Assembly (NCBI GenBank): GCA_030220185.1 | Contig: JASPKZ010010239.1 | Span: forward strand, 590,001 to 654,000 | Source: Diploptera punctata | Lineage: Eukaryota > Arthropoda > Insecta > Blattodea > Blaberidae | Reading direction: 5' to 3' | Length of the DNA stretch: 64,000 nt | Part shown: one piece after another, positions 42,593 to 54,208 of the stretch | Position numbering within the stretch: position 1 is the first letter of the stretch | How the letters are laid out: each line of letters opens with the position of its first letter | Translations under genes and position numbers: made by a program | The notes under the pieces: model-generated | Databases searched by the model: none | The model's input: the letters and a program-made list of their open reading frames with translations, nothing else | Told to the model about the DNA's origin: nothing

Positions 42593-43545
42593 ATAAGTAA
42601 TGACACGAGTGATTTCCAATTTATCTCGAGAATTTGGAAATCAAGAGTGGCATTCGTTAGGACTATTTAACGAATAAAATTAAGCAGTTTACTCACAAAC
42701 ATTATACCAGGATTCTTAGCCAAATTTTGGAATTCCTTAGATTTGGACAGGGTGTATCTTTCTAAAATTGCCATCGCTGCCATTAGAGGATCAATTTCAA
42801 TTTTAAGAAACCATATTTACAAAATTTCTACTTTATAGTATGTATACTTCAATTAGGCCTACAATTTGAATTTTGTAAAATGTATTTACAAAATGTATTT
42901 CATCAATTCCAAAAATTAATTGTCCTTGAGGCAATCCTCTACTGAGGAAAGTTGTATATAATAAAAAATAAATAAAATATTTATAAACTTAATGTAAACG
43001 GTGATGTTTGAATACAAATCAGAAACGATTGGTACGCTTCATTTGCTTCTTTTCATCATCACTGCAACCAGATCATATTATTTATTGCCAACGAATCCCA
43101 ATATTGTAAGAATGCACCTAGTGGAGAAATTTATAACCAACATTATAGGTATTAAATAATTTCTGATGTCCTATAATATAAATATGTCAATTATATTTTT
43201 CTGGAACGTTATTTTCTGGAAAATAGTTTGTTTAAGAAAGTGCAAACAGTGTTTTTTGTAGTATAATCAATTGTTACAAATGTGTTTATATTATCTCCCG
43301 CATGCGCTATCTGCTGACATTCATGCACTATAAATACAGTCTGGTAGTCGTGTTTCTTAGAGAGTCAGTAACTGCAAAATAATGCTATGACTTATTCAGA
43401 ATGTTAAAAAGGGAGGAGCTTTATTTAATATGATAAACTTTCGTTGATAAATTCGAGGCGAAACACGACTATGATTGGTTGTAAATAAAAATTTATTGAA
43501 ATGTGATTGGTCATTGACTCCCATTTGGGCATGAGTTAAATAGTC
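42593..43545 (+). repeat. Family X repeat, copy 2
   Basis: Both ends match copy 1: ATAAGTAATGACACGAGTGA and GGGCATGAGTTAAATAGTC. The palindrome centre is CTCGAG instead of CTAGAG. About 260 bp of unrelated sequence (42700-42965) is present only in this copy. Confidence 0.85.
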
Positions 43546-44211
43546 AGTAAAAAACTTGTTAATGGTACTTTTTCCCCCCAACAGTTGTAGGCCTACTTAA
43601 GTGTCTCAAAACAAATTGTAAAATATACTAGAAAAGTACTACTATTCACTGACCATCGAAAATTCCTACAGTGACAATTGGTTTCAGGAGGTTAAAGTTA
43701 GAGAAAATCCGAGCGAATTAAAATCAATGTTAATATTCTCATTCTTTGTGTATCTCCAATAACTTTCTCGAATTCAATGTACAATAAATTATTATTTCTT
43801 GTTTCAGAAGACGTGGGTACTAAATTCAAACAAACTAGGAAAGTGTATGTTTGTTATGTATGCCACGTCCAGACTGGAAAGTGAGTTTTTGCTCGTAGTC
43901 GGTCTCTGGCGCCCGATCTGCAGTTTTTGTTAAGATTATTGTTGTTGTATTTAAACGCTGACTCTCTGGCACATGGCCACATCTCTCTTTCTTATCTACG
44001 TTCACTCTCAAGAAACGAGACAAATTCAATTTCGTTAAAACTCCACACTCTTTTTTGCATATTCTCCAGACAGACATAGGCCTATAGCAACATTTAAATT
44101 ACATTAAATTAATTTGAATTTATTAGCTATAACTTTCACAAGAGATTAAATACGCGTTATTATTATTTCAGTTCAGATTAATCTAATTAACGATTTAGAT
44201 CAAATTAAATT
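43546..44211. other. No recognised feature; anonymous frame
   Basis: A minus-strand frame of 80 codons (43835-44077) opens SVWRICKKECGVLTKLNLSR and has a basic, less AT-biased composition. I do not recognise it; it could be an exon or transposon piece but nothing supports either. Confidence 0.35.
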
Positions 44212-44400
44212 ACTCACTGCTGTGGTCTCCGGATAGCAGGTTCGACCCCCAGTCGGCACAAGTTTTCTGAATTACTTTTTTTTCAGGTATTTTTCTTGCC
44301 TGTAAGACAAACCTCAATAAAAATTATGGTCCAAATGGTCCCAGAATATCATGTGGTTATCATAATCATCATTTCCCTATTCGCCATGTTTAATATAAAT
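44212..44400 (+). mobile_element. SINE2-related, diverged copy
   Basis: CTGCTGTGGTCTCCGGATAG, B-box-like GGTTCGACCCCC, then TTTTTCTTGCCTGTAAGACA and a CAT-rich stretch follow the SINE2 order (48720-49052) with a shortened head. Confidence 0.65.
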
Positions 44401-44821
44401 GCATGAATGAATGGTGTGTTTCGCCATGATGTTGTGATGTTTCGATGGAGGCCCTAAATTCAGATGATTACTCACTCGGGGATGCCCTACAAATCCTTAT
44501 GCAATCAAAAATTTCGTGTTCTACAGTTTAAAATAATTCTTTCGACGTGCCATGCCACCGCAAGACCGGTAGACGTGAGGCTTCAAAATGTATATATAAG
44601 GTGAGAGGTTAAAGTATAACGGAGAAGAGATTAGAAAATAACAAATATAATTAAAATTTTGGCTAATTTGTACGTTAAACTAAAAGTTAAAAAATGGTAG
44701 GCCTATACATTATTTTTCTTTAAAAAGGAAACGAAGGGAAATTACATATAGAATTCGACTAAATTGGGTGTATTGAGAATGTGCAGCGGACTGGAAGCTA
44801 GACGCTGGCCTGTAAATTATC
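44401..44821. other. No recognised feature
   Basis: Nothing recognised. Confidence 0.4.
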
Positions 44822-45790
44822 ATAAGTAACGCCAGGAGTGATTTCCAATTTACCTAGAGGATTTGAAAATAAAGATTGGTATTTTGTTAGGGCTATCTAA
44901 CGAATAAATTAAGCTGTTTACTCACAAATCATTATATAAATATAGATATTTTAAAATAATTATATATTTTATGTAAATGGCGATGTTTGGAAACAATTGA
45001 GAAATGTTTGGTTATATTTAATTTGCAACTGCAACTTGATCATATTATGTATTGCCAAATAGCATAGCAATATTGTAAGAATGCACCCTCCATCCATCCA
45101 TAGTAATTCTGCCCGAAGGCAGGTCTTTCACTGCAATCATAGCATTTTCATGTTATGCTTTGCAGCTTTACTAGGGAATTATAGGTGTGGTAGTTTCCCG
45201 TTGTTTTCCACACCGATGAAGGATGATGATGATGATAAGGATGATGATTTTCGGGGACCGTTGGGTCCTACGCTTCGTGACATTTGTCTTATAGGTGAGG
45301 AAAAACCCCGAAAGATACCTCATCCAGGAGCCTGTCCCGATCGGAAATCAAACCCGGGTCCGCTGCTTGACAAGGCAGCACGCTACCTCGAGACCACAGT
45401 GGTGGACGAATGCACCCTAGTGGAGAAAAAATAAAATACATCAAACTGTATATTGTAACCAACATTATAGGTTATTAATTCTTTTTTTCGGAAACAACTC
45501 AGCAAAATAATTTTTTAAAAACGCAACTATTGAAAACACAATTATCAAATGTGTAGGTCGAAGGCAACTGTTCATTATTTGCTATATTCAACGTATTTGT
45601 TGGAGAGTCATTCATTGCAAACTAATGCTCTGACCTGTTCAGAATATTAAAAAGGGGGAGTTTTCTTTATTTTGGTAATCTAAATTCGATAACTATCAAG
45701 GTGAAACACGACAGTCATTGGTTGTAAGTCAAAATTCATTGAAACGTGATTGGCTATTAATTTTCATTTTCGGCATGAGTTAGTTATGTA
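44822..45790 (+). repeat. Family X repeat, copy 3
   Basis: Starts ATAAGTAACGCCAGGAGTGA and ends TTTCGGCATGAGTTAGTTAT. It is interrupted by a SINE2 at 45090-45417. Confidence 0.82.
45090..45417 (-). mobile_element. SINE2 inserted in family X
   Basis: Flanked by the 11-bp target duplication GAATGCACCCT (45079-45089 and 45418-45428). Copies 1, 2 and 4 of family X read uninterrupted there (AAGAATGCACC.TAGTGGAG), so the site is proven. Head on the minus strand with B box GGGTTTGATTTCC. Confidence 0.95.
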
Positions 45791-46128
45791 TATAAACGTA
45801 AATTCAAGTGCACAGCCTTCTAAACTGCAATTTCAATTAGTATCGTCGCTTTGCCATAAAATATGTAAAAAAATGTACTTGTACCTCCACACTGTTTCTT
45901 ACAAAGTTTGAATTCGTATCTTGTGTGACAAAGAAAGTTTAAGAGTAATTCTAACTGTATTTGCAGTTGAGAAATCCGCGCGCTTCAATTGAAGGGCTAT
46001 TTATTTGAAACGTTGTTAATCGACGTCTAGTCTCCCTCCTCCACATGGGCTGGGCAGATCTCGATACATCTCACAAATAATGGCACTAAATCAATATCAC
46101 AAATTATATTTTTAAATTAAGTGTATTA

Positions 46129-46176
46129 TTATTATTGTTATTATTATTATTATTACTATTATTATTATTAAACACT
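46129..46176. repeat. (ATT)n microsatellite
   Basis: ATT triplets with some ATC/GTT variants, adjoining the truncated 5' end of the LINE-A at 46177. Confidence 0.9.
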
Positions 46177-46745
46177 ATGATTATATATAGAAGGCTCAAT
46201 TCTCGAAATGCGTGCTATTATGCATTACAGAGACTCTTGTCGCCCGAACTCCTTTCAAAAAATGTTAACCTGAAAATATATAAAAATATTATTCTACCAG
46301 TTATATTATTTGGATACGAAACATGGACTCTTACTTTAAGGGAGGAAAGGAGATTACGAGTATTTGAGAATAAAGTTTTTAGGAAAATGTTTGCACTAAA
46401 GAGAGATGAACAGACGGGCGAATGAAGAAGACTACATAACAGTGAATTGCATGGTATTTATAAGAAGCTAGATGTAATAATAACAGTTAAGTCTCGTAGA
46501 CTGCGATGGGCAGGACATATGGCTCGAATGAAGAATGAAAGATGTGCATGGAAGCTTCTTGTAGGAAAACCAGAGGGAAAATGCCCAGTTGGTACGCCAA
46601 GAATGAGGTGGGAGAATAACATTAACTATGATTCGAGGGAAGTAGATTATACAGGGAATTATTGAAAAACATTAGCTCAGGATAGGGATGTATGTAGAGC
46701 TTATGTTCGCGCAGCCATGATCCTACGGATTCGATAGTGCCAGTG
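46177..46745 (+). pseudogene. LINE-A RT C-terminal region with two nonsense codons
   Basis: In one frame the sequence runs RRLNSRNACYYALQRLLSPE, NIILPVILFGYETWTLTLRE, RDEQTGE-stop-RRLHNSELHG, SRRLRWAGHMARM, VGKPEGK, RMRWENNINYDSREVDYTGN-Y-stop, RDVCRAYVRAAMILRIR-stop. The first stop is a Trp codon changed to TGA (compare EQTGEWRR at 54209-54946), the second likewise at DW. No frameshift. The tail CAGTGAGTTATTTAGTTAGT shows a (TTAG)n-type end. Confidence 0.88.
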
Positions 46746-47034
46746 AGTTATTTAGTTAGTTAATTATACATTTATTTATATAAATAATTTTATGAATATT
46801 TGAAAGTATTTATATTTACATCTATATATTTAATTCATAATTATTTTCTGTTCTAAATCTATACGGAATAGATTTTGTTCGATCAAAGCATAATTGTTTA
46901 TTGTATTTATTTAACTGAAATTATTTCCTCTCAATACAGATATGTTACTGTACATTAATTGTATATATATAAAGATTTTAAAATGAAAATGTTGTATTAA
47001 CTCTTAAATTACGCAACTTCACTATCTTTCTTTT

Positions 47035-47158
47035 ACTTTCTTTCTTTCTTTCTCCCTCTGTTATTTATCTTTCTCTCTGTCTCTCTCTCTCCCTCCTCTC
47101 TCTCTGTCTCTCTCTATCTCTCTCTCTCTGTCTGTCTCTCTCTCTCTGTCTCTCTTCT

Positions 47159-47216
<58 letters not shown>
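47035..47216. repeat. (CT)n polypyrimidine tract
   Basis: About 180 bp of CT dinucleotides with CCT, GT and CTTT variants. All-purine on the other strand; the Arg/Glu frame there is an artefact. Confidence 0.97.
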
Positions 47217-47218
<2 letters not shown>

Positions 47219-47544
47219 TGTGATGGCAACAACGTGCAGTTGCACAATCCAGGATGTTATTTCTCGACCCCTTGCATGCTTCTTGAGATTAATTTCTTTA
47301 TGGTTATCTGTGGGAGTTCAACTGCTTGCCCTGGCCTTCACGACAAATGTATGATAGATTAAAATTGAGTGATGCAGATATAGTAAAGTGGTCTAAGTTC
47401 ATCTGCTGGAACGGATCATCATAAATTAATTATGAGCCTAACTGGAATCAAGAACGCGGAAAGAGCCACAGCACTCGGCGCTGAGAAAACAACACTCCGT
47501 TCCAAGGACAGTTTCCCATTACGTAGGGTGATATTTTTTTAATG

Positions 47545-47925
47545 GCGTAAGCCCATTGTTGAGCCTCCTCTCCTTTGCTAGGAGTTACCAGACCAAATTA
47601 ACTTTTAGTTACCCTATTTGTACGTAGATGTCTTGAATGGCATGCGGTCAACACACCGACACAATAAGACACCTAACAGGTAACTAACGTCTTACTAGGA
47701 CGTTGAGGTCGATAAATTTTGCTTCGAGATCTTTTTATTCAGGCTTAAGGATCATTTACGAGCCTGAAAATTTTCAGACACGGCTTAACGTCCTTCCCGG
47801 AGGACCTGCTCCTTGGATTTTTCCGTTCTCAAAAAATCCATCGACCCCGGCCAGTTTGAACCCGCGACCCTCAGGACCAGAGGCAAGGAGCATAACCACC
47901 ATTCCACGATCGTGAGAAAATTAAC
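47545..47925 (-). mobile_element. SINE3, best preserved copy
   Basis: On the minus strand the head reads GTGGAATGGTGGTTATGCTC, then B-box region GTCGCGGGTTCAAACTGGCC. The body includes AATCCAAGGAGCAGGTCCTC, TTAAGCCTGAATAAAAAGAT and the end CTCCTAGCAAAGGAGAGGAG. The copies at 10995, 39955, 49215 and 54125 share these blocks. Confidence 0.85.
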
Positions 47926-48177
47926 TCTAGCTGTTCCTCTACATCGAACATCTCACTATTCCTCATCTTTCCTTGCTTCAGCCACACGACTACGGATTCC
48001 CTCCCCTCGTATATCAAGGACTGCCCGACTCAAAAACAGTTTAAAAAAACTTAATACATATTTCATTTAGACAATATAACATATAACCGTGTTCCTTGTA
48101 TAGTATCTATGTTTCTTTATATTTTAAACTTTCTTTACCAAGCCAATTACTTAATCAAATTAGGCTATAGGTTACTA

Positions 48178-48178
48178 C

Positions 48179-48226
<48 letters not shown>
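48178..48226. repeat. (ATT)n microsatellite
   Basis: About 16 ATT triplets, uninterrupted. Confidence 0.96.
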
Positions 48227-48719
48227 CACAATTTTCCTTTCTTTCCCTTGTCAATTTTATATTGTATAGATATATCTATTATGTATAATTAATCAACATG
48301 TGGATAATTCATAATTATTGTTGTTATATATGTATAATTTAACCCTGGTGAAGCAGAAGAAAACTTACAGTTTTAACTCCATCAGGTAAAATAAATAAAT
48401 AAATACATACATAAAATAAATGGTCCACCGCAGCCGATTTGGATGATATTACTATTACCAAAATATGTTTCGGTAAGTAAGCACCCTTTCGCGGTAATTG
48501 CCCTATATTACAGCACTTTGAAATAAGCTGGCATGAGAAATTTAGTTTATTTTTTCCTAATTTATATTTAAAAAAGAAAAAATCCGCAAACCATCAAAAT
48601 AGGACCATAAATTCTAATTGCTGAGTTACTACGTCATGGACTTTATAAGAAGAGTTCAGATAATTGTTAATAATAACTCGTTAAAAGAATATTAAAGTAT
48701 TTAAGACTATTCATAAATC
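48227..48719. other. No recognised feature
   Basis: AT-rich, nothing recognised. Confidence 0.4.
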
Positions 48720-49052
48720 GTCCACCGCTGTGGTCTCGAGGTAGCGTGCTGCCTTGTCACGCAGCGGGCCCGGGTTCGATTTCCGGTCGGGACAGGCTCC
48801 TGGGTGAAGTTTCTTTCGGGGTTTTTCCTCAGCTGTTAGACAAATGTCACGAAGCTTAGGGCCCAACGTTCCCCGAAAATCATCCGGCCATCATCATCCT
48901 TATCATTATCATCATCATCGTTCACCGGTGTGGAAAGCAACGAGAAGCTACCACACCTATTATTCCCTAGTAAAGCTGCAAAGCATAGCACAAAAATTCT
49001 ATGATTGCAGTGAAATACCTGCCCTCGGGCAGAATTACTATGGATAGATGGA
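48720..49052 (+). mobile_element. SINE2, well preserved plus-strand copy
   Basis: Head TCCACCGCTGTGGTCTCGAG, GTAGCGTGCTGCCTTGTCAC, B box GGTTCGATTTCC; body TTTCTTTCGGGGTTTTTCCT, TGTTAGACAAATGTCA, CATCATCATCCTTATC, ACCGGTGTGGAAAGC; 3' end GGGCAGAATTACTATGGATA. ATTCATA occurs on both sides (about 48710 and 49054) as a short target duplication. Confidence 0.92.
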
Positions 49053-49147
49053 TTCATATATCAGGTGGATTTTTGCACAATTCCCTCTTGTGATATTATT
49101 ATCGACCTCTATTGCTATTCTTACTGATATTGTTATTGCTGTTACAC

Positions 49148-49205
49148 CTATTATTACTATTATTATTATTATTATTATTATATTATTATTATTATTATTA
49201 TTATT
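49148..49205. repeat. (ATT)n microsatellite
   Basis: ATT triplets with one phase shift. Confidence 0.95.
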
Positions 49206-49214
49206 TCGATTATT

Positions 49215-49560
49215 TTTGTGCGGCTCGGTTGTCTTGGGGTTTTGTTCCTTGGCTTTGGTTCCATGGGTCGCAGGTTCAATCACAGCGGGGTCGATGGGTT
49301 TTTAGGGCAGAAATATCCAAGGGACAAGTCTTCCCTGAGGATTTTGAAGACTTTGGTCCCGAGTCTGAAGATTTTCGGCTCATAGCAGGAACCGCAAATC
49401 TAAATTTAATGTCTCCGATCTAAATTTAATTGATTTTTCCCATCCAAGTAATACCTTAGTTGTCTACTAGATGTCCCATCGAGGCGATATGTTAACCACG
49501 TGACACACTCACTGGCATGTGTGGGAAAATAAACGTAACTAAATTAGCTTGGATCACGGG
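49215..49560 (+). mobile_element. SINE3, plus-strand copy
   Basis: GGCTTTGGTTCCATGGGTCG, B-box-like GGTTCAATCAC, GGGGTCGATGGGTTTTT, AATATCCAAGGGACAAGTCTT, CTGAAGATTTTCGGCTCATA, then CTAGATGTCCCATCGAGGCG. Head and body follow the other SINE3 copies. Confidence 0.75.
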
Positions 49561-49604
49561 ACCTACGGAATAGTGTAATTATTAATATCACTACTAACTA
49601 ATTA

Positions 49605-50230
49605 ACTAACTAACTCACCCAGTGAGTGGTTCCATCGAACCCTTAGATTCATGGCCGCGCGGTCATAAGTTCTCCACACATCTCTATCCTGAGTTAATAT
49701 TTTTCAATCATCCCCTGTATAATCTACTTTCTTCAAATTATGGTTAATGATATTCTCTCACTTCATTATTTGTCTACCGATTGGGAGTTTTCTCTCTGGT
49801 TTTCCTACAGAAAGCTTCCATGCGCCTCTTCCATTCCTGATTCCTACCATATTTTCTGCCCATTAAAGTCTACCTGACTTAACTGTTCTTATTAAATCTG
49901 GCTTCTCATAAAGTCCATGTAGCTCACTGTTATGTAGTTTTCTCCATTCAACTGGCTGTTCACCATCTTGGATCCAAAAATTACCTAAAACGTTCCATAT
50001 AATATAACTGGGAGAGTAACAATTGTATATATTTTCAGTTTAACATTTTTAGGCAAATTGGGACATCAAGAGTATCTGAAATGCATGAGAGCATATATTT
50101 CCAGAATTAAGCTTATGTTAAATTTCTTTGTGCATCTATTCCTGTTTGTAATTATTGTTCCTACGTATTTAAATTCAGCCACTTGTTCAAAAATTCGAAT
50201 TAACAAATAACGGACCATTTCTATTATATA
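49605..50230 (-). pseudogene. LINE-A RT C-terminal region
   Basis: Minus-strand LINE-A from a (GTTA)n-type tail (49590-49615) through the RRLRWAGHVARM and KPEG regions up to VAEFKYVGTIITNRN at about 50170. Several frameshifts. It may belong to the same copy as the RT core at 50656-51300, the two being separated by the LINE-D 3' end at 50231-50640. Confidence 0.75.
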
Positions 50231-50640
50231 ATAACTTTTTTTAAGTAGTAGTAGGACTTTATTAGACAAAAAGTAAGATATTTACAATATTATTTACAAA
50301 TATGGGTCGCACGGGCAGTAAGCCGTACGTGCTGTTGACAGTCCGTTACAATAAAGTAATAATTGGTATTAGTGTAAAGAAAAATAAACAACAAAAACAG
50401 CAATAACATTACAATTACATAAAGAAAACACAATAATAATATTACAATTAAATAATAACACAATAGCATTATACACTAAAAACATTAACATTACAATTAC
50501 ATAAAGAAAACACAATAATATTACAATTAAGTAATAACACAATAGCATTATCCACTAGAAAAACATTAACATTACAATTACATAAAGAAAACACATTAAT
50601 ATTACAAGTAAATAATAACACAATAGCATTATACACTAAT
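50231..50640 (-). mobile_element. LINE-D 3' end with tandem repeats
   Basis: Minus-strand 3' end CTAATAAAGTCCTACTACTT followed by A7 (50234-50244). GGTCGCACGGGCAGTAAGCC and GTACGTGCTGTTGACAGTCC are identical or nearly so to 35905-35950. At 50408-50640 a unit of about 80 bp (ATTACAATTACATAAAGAAA ... GCATTATACACTA) occurs three times; the copy at 35990-36050 has it once. Confidence 0.85.
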
Positions 50641-50655
50641 TAATTTATATATAAT

Positions 50656-51300
50656 TGTTAATAATTAATGGTATTGCATTTTGATAACATATATACTGTT
50701 TATTAATACCATTGAATGTAAGCCTTCTTCATCTTCTAAAGATATGATGTCGTGCTCTAGTACAAAACTGAATAGTGAAGGAGATAGTGCATCTCATTCC
50801 ATTAACCCATTGCGGCATTCAAACGTATCCGAAAACTTTTCGCCTAGACGCACTCTATTCTTGGTGCCCTTTAGACGCATTCGTGTAAGTCTAACTTTTT
50901 AGGAATTCCGAACTCCAGCAGGGCATTACATATAACTTGTATCTCTTAATTGAATCATACGCCTTTTTTAAGTCTACATATATTTGAAGCAGAGTGTCAT
51001 TATAGTCCCATTTATCTGTTTTTAAAATACGTTTTATACTAAAAATCTGATCTGTTGTAGAATTACGACTTTTAAATCCACATTGATGATCTCCTATAAC
51101 AACATAAATGCAGGGAATCATGGTATTTACTAATATATTTGTTCGAATTTTGTACGAAATTGAAAGTATTGAGATGCACCTGTAGTTGTTGCAATCAGTT
51201 TTATCGCCTTTGTTATAATTGCTATGATATCGATTCTTTGCATTCATTTGGATGAGCATAATTAGCAACCGACGTATCTTGTCCATCAAGTTATTTCTCC
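50656..51300 (-). pseudogene. LINE-A-type RT catalytic-region fragment
   Basis: From high to low coordinate: NYNKGDKTDCNNYRCISILS (fingers), YKIRTNILVNTM, IGDHQCGFKSRNSTTDQIFS, LLQIYVDLKKAYDSIKR (the first catalytic Asp, in FxDxKKAYD), then after a break near 50900 RMRLKGTKNRVRLGEKFSDT, RNGLMEWDALSPSLFSFVLE. The LSP box follows WDA where QGD is usual. The YADD box is not present; the LINE-D end is inserted before it. RTE-like by these motifs. Confidence 0.8.
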
Positions 51301-51748
51301 CCCTGATTTTACCAGTTCTACTGGGATCCAGTCTGAACCTGATGCTGTATAAATATTCACTTCGACTTCTAAATCAGTTGGTCCTGTGACTAGCATTTTT
51401 GCTGTCTGTAAATAATTCTCTTTAATATCCTGTTCTGCATGCACTTTTATTTGAAGTATCTTTTTTCATCTATTAAATACACTCTTGGAATCTACAATCA
51501 TATCCCATTTTCATTCCTAATTATATTTGCTCAAGCCTGAAAGCCTTTCTTTTCTATTCTAACTCCCTGAATATAATTCTCTGATGATCCTATTTTTTGC
51601 ATTCATTTCAAGACCATTAATCTTCTCTCTCAAATAGTCAATTCCCTCTTTTTCACTCCTTAATAACCTGGTGGTTTCCCGTCTAATATAAATTTACTTC
51701 ATTTGGCTCGCGTAAAATTTCATTTTTGCTTATTTTCTTTAATATCAC

Positions 51749-51749
<1 letters not shown>
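51301..51749. other. No recognised feature, possibly upstream LINE sequence
   Basis: Could be the 5' continuation of the RT fragment on the minus strand (TGATTTTACCAGTTCTACTG encodes a PSRTGKI-like end), but no frame is maintained. Confidence 0.4.

Positions 51750-51815
<66 letters not shown>
51750..51815. repeat. (ATT)n microsatellite
   Basis: About 22 perfect ATT triplets. Confidence 0.97.
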
Positions 51816-52798
51816 GAGAATTGTAAGCCACAAAACCTGTACTACTCAATCGACAATATTGCGCCATCTCTTTCTATTTTGGTTTATGATTTTCCAACAT
51901 TGTTTCAATAATATTCAAACACTTTTATAATTGTTTTAAGTTGTGTAAATATTTTTGCCTAGATATTCAAAATGGTGATTTTATTGGTATGTTTTCTTAA
52001 AATATTTTTATCAATCGTATTCCTTAATGATATTCTTAGAATGTGCCTTGTTTATCAAATCTCCTATTATATATCAGTGAATATATTATATTACATTATA
52101 CATAAAAATCACGCTGGGTTAGATCTGGTGACTTGGGAGGTATAAGACCTTCTAAGGGAATACTTTACTTCACTAAGTCTATCTTATCTATCCATCTATC
52201 TATTCATCCGTCCATATGCATGTATGTATAACTTCAAGACCAATGCGGCCGTGATCGCAACTTCAAACTTTTCTCTTTCTAAGAACGTTGGAATTGTGTT
52301 TCTATTTTGTGTAGTTTGGAAGAAATAAATGATTGCAGCCTGTTCCTTCTTTCTGAATAGCCCTATGTGAAATTAACTAGTACAGTTTAATGACGATACC
52401 TAACAAGCAGGTCATTAGCATAAATTTCAAATCAGTGCGTTCTAGGCTAATACATTTAATTTAGGAACCTCTTTTCTTTTCAGAGTTAAGGTTTCTTTAC
52501 TTGGCGTAAGTTAAGGAATGAGAACCATGTGTTTATGCCTCTTCCGAATAATACAATACTAACGATTTTTACGTCCTTAAAAATAATCGATTCCGGCCAG
52601 TTTGAAACGGCGAACTCGATCTACATTTGAGCATGGGGAACAATAGATCCTAGAAAAATATATGCTATCTTGAGCATACACTAAATCTGAATTTTATGTA
52701 GTTAAATTAACATTGATATTTTGGAATTATAGCCTATATATATAAAAATACGCAGACTAACTTAAAATTAGCTTCATAATAATTTATTTATAAACATA
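51816..52798. other. Mostly unrecognised, with a SINE3 relic
   Basis: Around 52500-52640 the minus strand has decayed SINE3 blocks (CCGGCCAGTTTGAAACGGCG on the plus strand, TTTTTACGTCCTTAAAAATA). The rest contains no recognised feature. Confidence 0.4.
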
Positions 52799-54122
52799 CA
52801 GGGTGGACCGCTCGAATGGACCTAATTTCAATTGCTTGTTACTGGCAAACGGTTGAAGATAGAAACTTAAAACAACGTTCATAGTACAGAAAAACTCACC
52901 AAGTTTCGAATCCTGTCGGTAGATGGCACAAAGATACGTTTCTCGTTCTTAGATTTAATTGTTTGTGAAAATGGCGACTCCGCAGATGAAAGCGCAAGCT
53001 GTTTGTGGTATGCGGAGTTTAAATCAATCATTAGAGTTCAAAGGGAGTTCCGGCGTGTGTTTAACCGTGATGCTCCAACTGCTAGAAGCATAAAGAAGTG
53101 GCGTGATACATTATTAGCTACAGGATCTGTGTTGAAGAAGCATGGTGGTGGTCGCAGAGCATCCGATGAAATGGTAGCAAATGTTCAAGCCGCATTTGAG
53201 CGGCCCCCGGAAGTCATTAAGAAGAGCTTCGCGGGAACTTCAAATACCAAAATCGACATTACAACGGATTGTCCACAAACGCCTCAAACTGCACGCATAT
53301 AAAGTGCAGTTAGTGCAACGTCTGGAGCCGAATGACATGCCGAAACGAGTGGAATTCGCCAATACGATGCTGGACCGTCTCGGCGCTGATCCTGACTTCA
53401 TGACCAAGATTTTCTTCTCGGACGAAGCCACTTTCCATTTGTCAGGCAAGGTAAACCGGCATAATGTGCGGATCTGGGGATCGGAGAATCCTCACGCTAT
53501 TCAAGAGCATGTTCGTGATAGTCCGAAGATGAATGTTTGGTGCAGTTTGTCACATAATAAGGTCATTGGACCGTTTTTCTTCGCCGAGAAAAACTGTTCG
53601 TGGTACCACATATCTTGACATGCTGGAGCAGTTCTTCTTTCCACAAATTGAACAACTGCAGCCTAACATCGTTTTCCAGCAAGATGGTGCTCCTCCCCAC
53701 TGGTCCAATGAAGTTCGTACGACTTTGGACAACATTTTCCCTGGCCGTTGGATTGGTAGGGGAGGACCAATCGCGTGGCCCCCGAGATCTCCCGATTTAA
53801 CACCACTGGATTTCTTTCTCTGGGGCTATGTCAAAGATAAAGTTTACACCACCCCAGTCAAAGACCTTCGTGATCTTCGTGAGCGCATCATAGAGGCTAT
53901 TGAGAACATTCCAGAAGACATACTCCAACGTACTTGGCAAGAAATTGTTCATCGCTTTGATATCGTCACAGTGACTGCTGGGGCTCATATAGAGATGTGG
54001 TGATCTGGATATCAAAACTTGGTGAGTTTTTCTGTAATATGAACGTTGTTTTAAGTTTCTATCTTCAACCGTTTGCCAGTAACAAGCAATTGAAATTAGG
54101 TCCATTCGAGCGGTCCACCCTG
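52799..54122 (+). mobile_element. Young Tc1/mariner-superfamily transposon, 108-bp TIRs
   Basis: A 1,324-bp element with TA on both sides (52797-52798 and 54123-54124). Inverted repeats 52799-52906 and 54015-54122 differ at one base in 108 (CATAGTACAG against CATATTACAG). The ends start CAGGGTGGACC. Such similarity points to recent insertion. The transposase inside has three single-base frameshifts, so this copy cannot move itself. Confidence 0.96.
52971..54003 (+). pseudogene. DUF4817-type mariner transposase, three frameshifts
   Basis: Cut-and-paste transposase. The start ATG at 52971 gives MATPQMKAQAV; a lost T near 52990 shifts the frame into WYAEFKSIIRVQREFRRVFN, RSIKKWRDT and KKHGGGRRASD (helix-turn-helix region). 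A second shift near 53210 leads to SLRRASRELQIPKSTLQRIV (second helix-turn-helix), NVRIW, and the first catalytic Asp in FFSDEATFHL (53421). An extra A near 53590 shifts again; then the second Asp in FQQDGAPPHW (53683) and the third in SPDLTPLDFFLWG (53794). That is 36 residues between the last two, DD36D as I count. The stop is at 54001-54003. All domains of the family are otherwise present; only frameshifts disable it. Confidence 0.92.
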
Positions 54123-54208
54123 TATTGTATTTAAAGTTCTTTGAGTTTAGGCACATCCACTCCTTTGTTAGGAGTTACCAGACCAAGGTAATGTAGATAC
54201 GAATATTT

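Noticed and set aside
43835..44077. Possible exon encoding a basic peptide
   Set aside because: No recognisable family and no convincing splice sites; kept only as an anonymous frame.
47065..47247. Arg/Glu-rich protein on the minus strand
   Set aside because: Translation of a (CT)n microsatellite.
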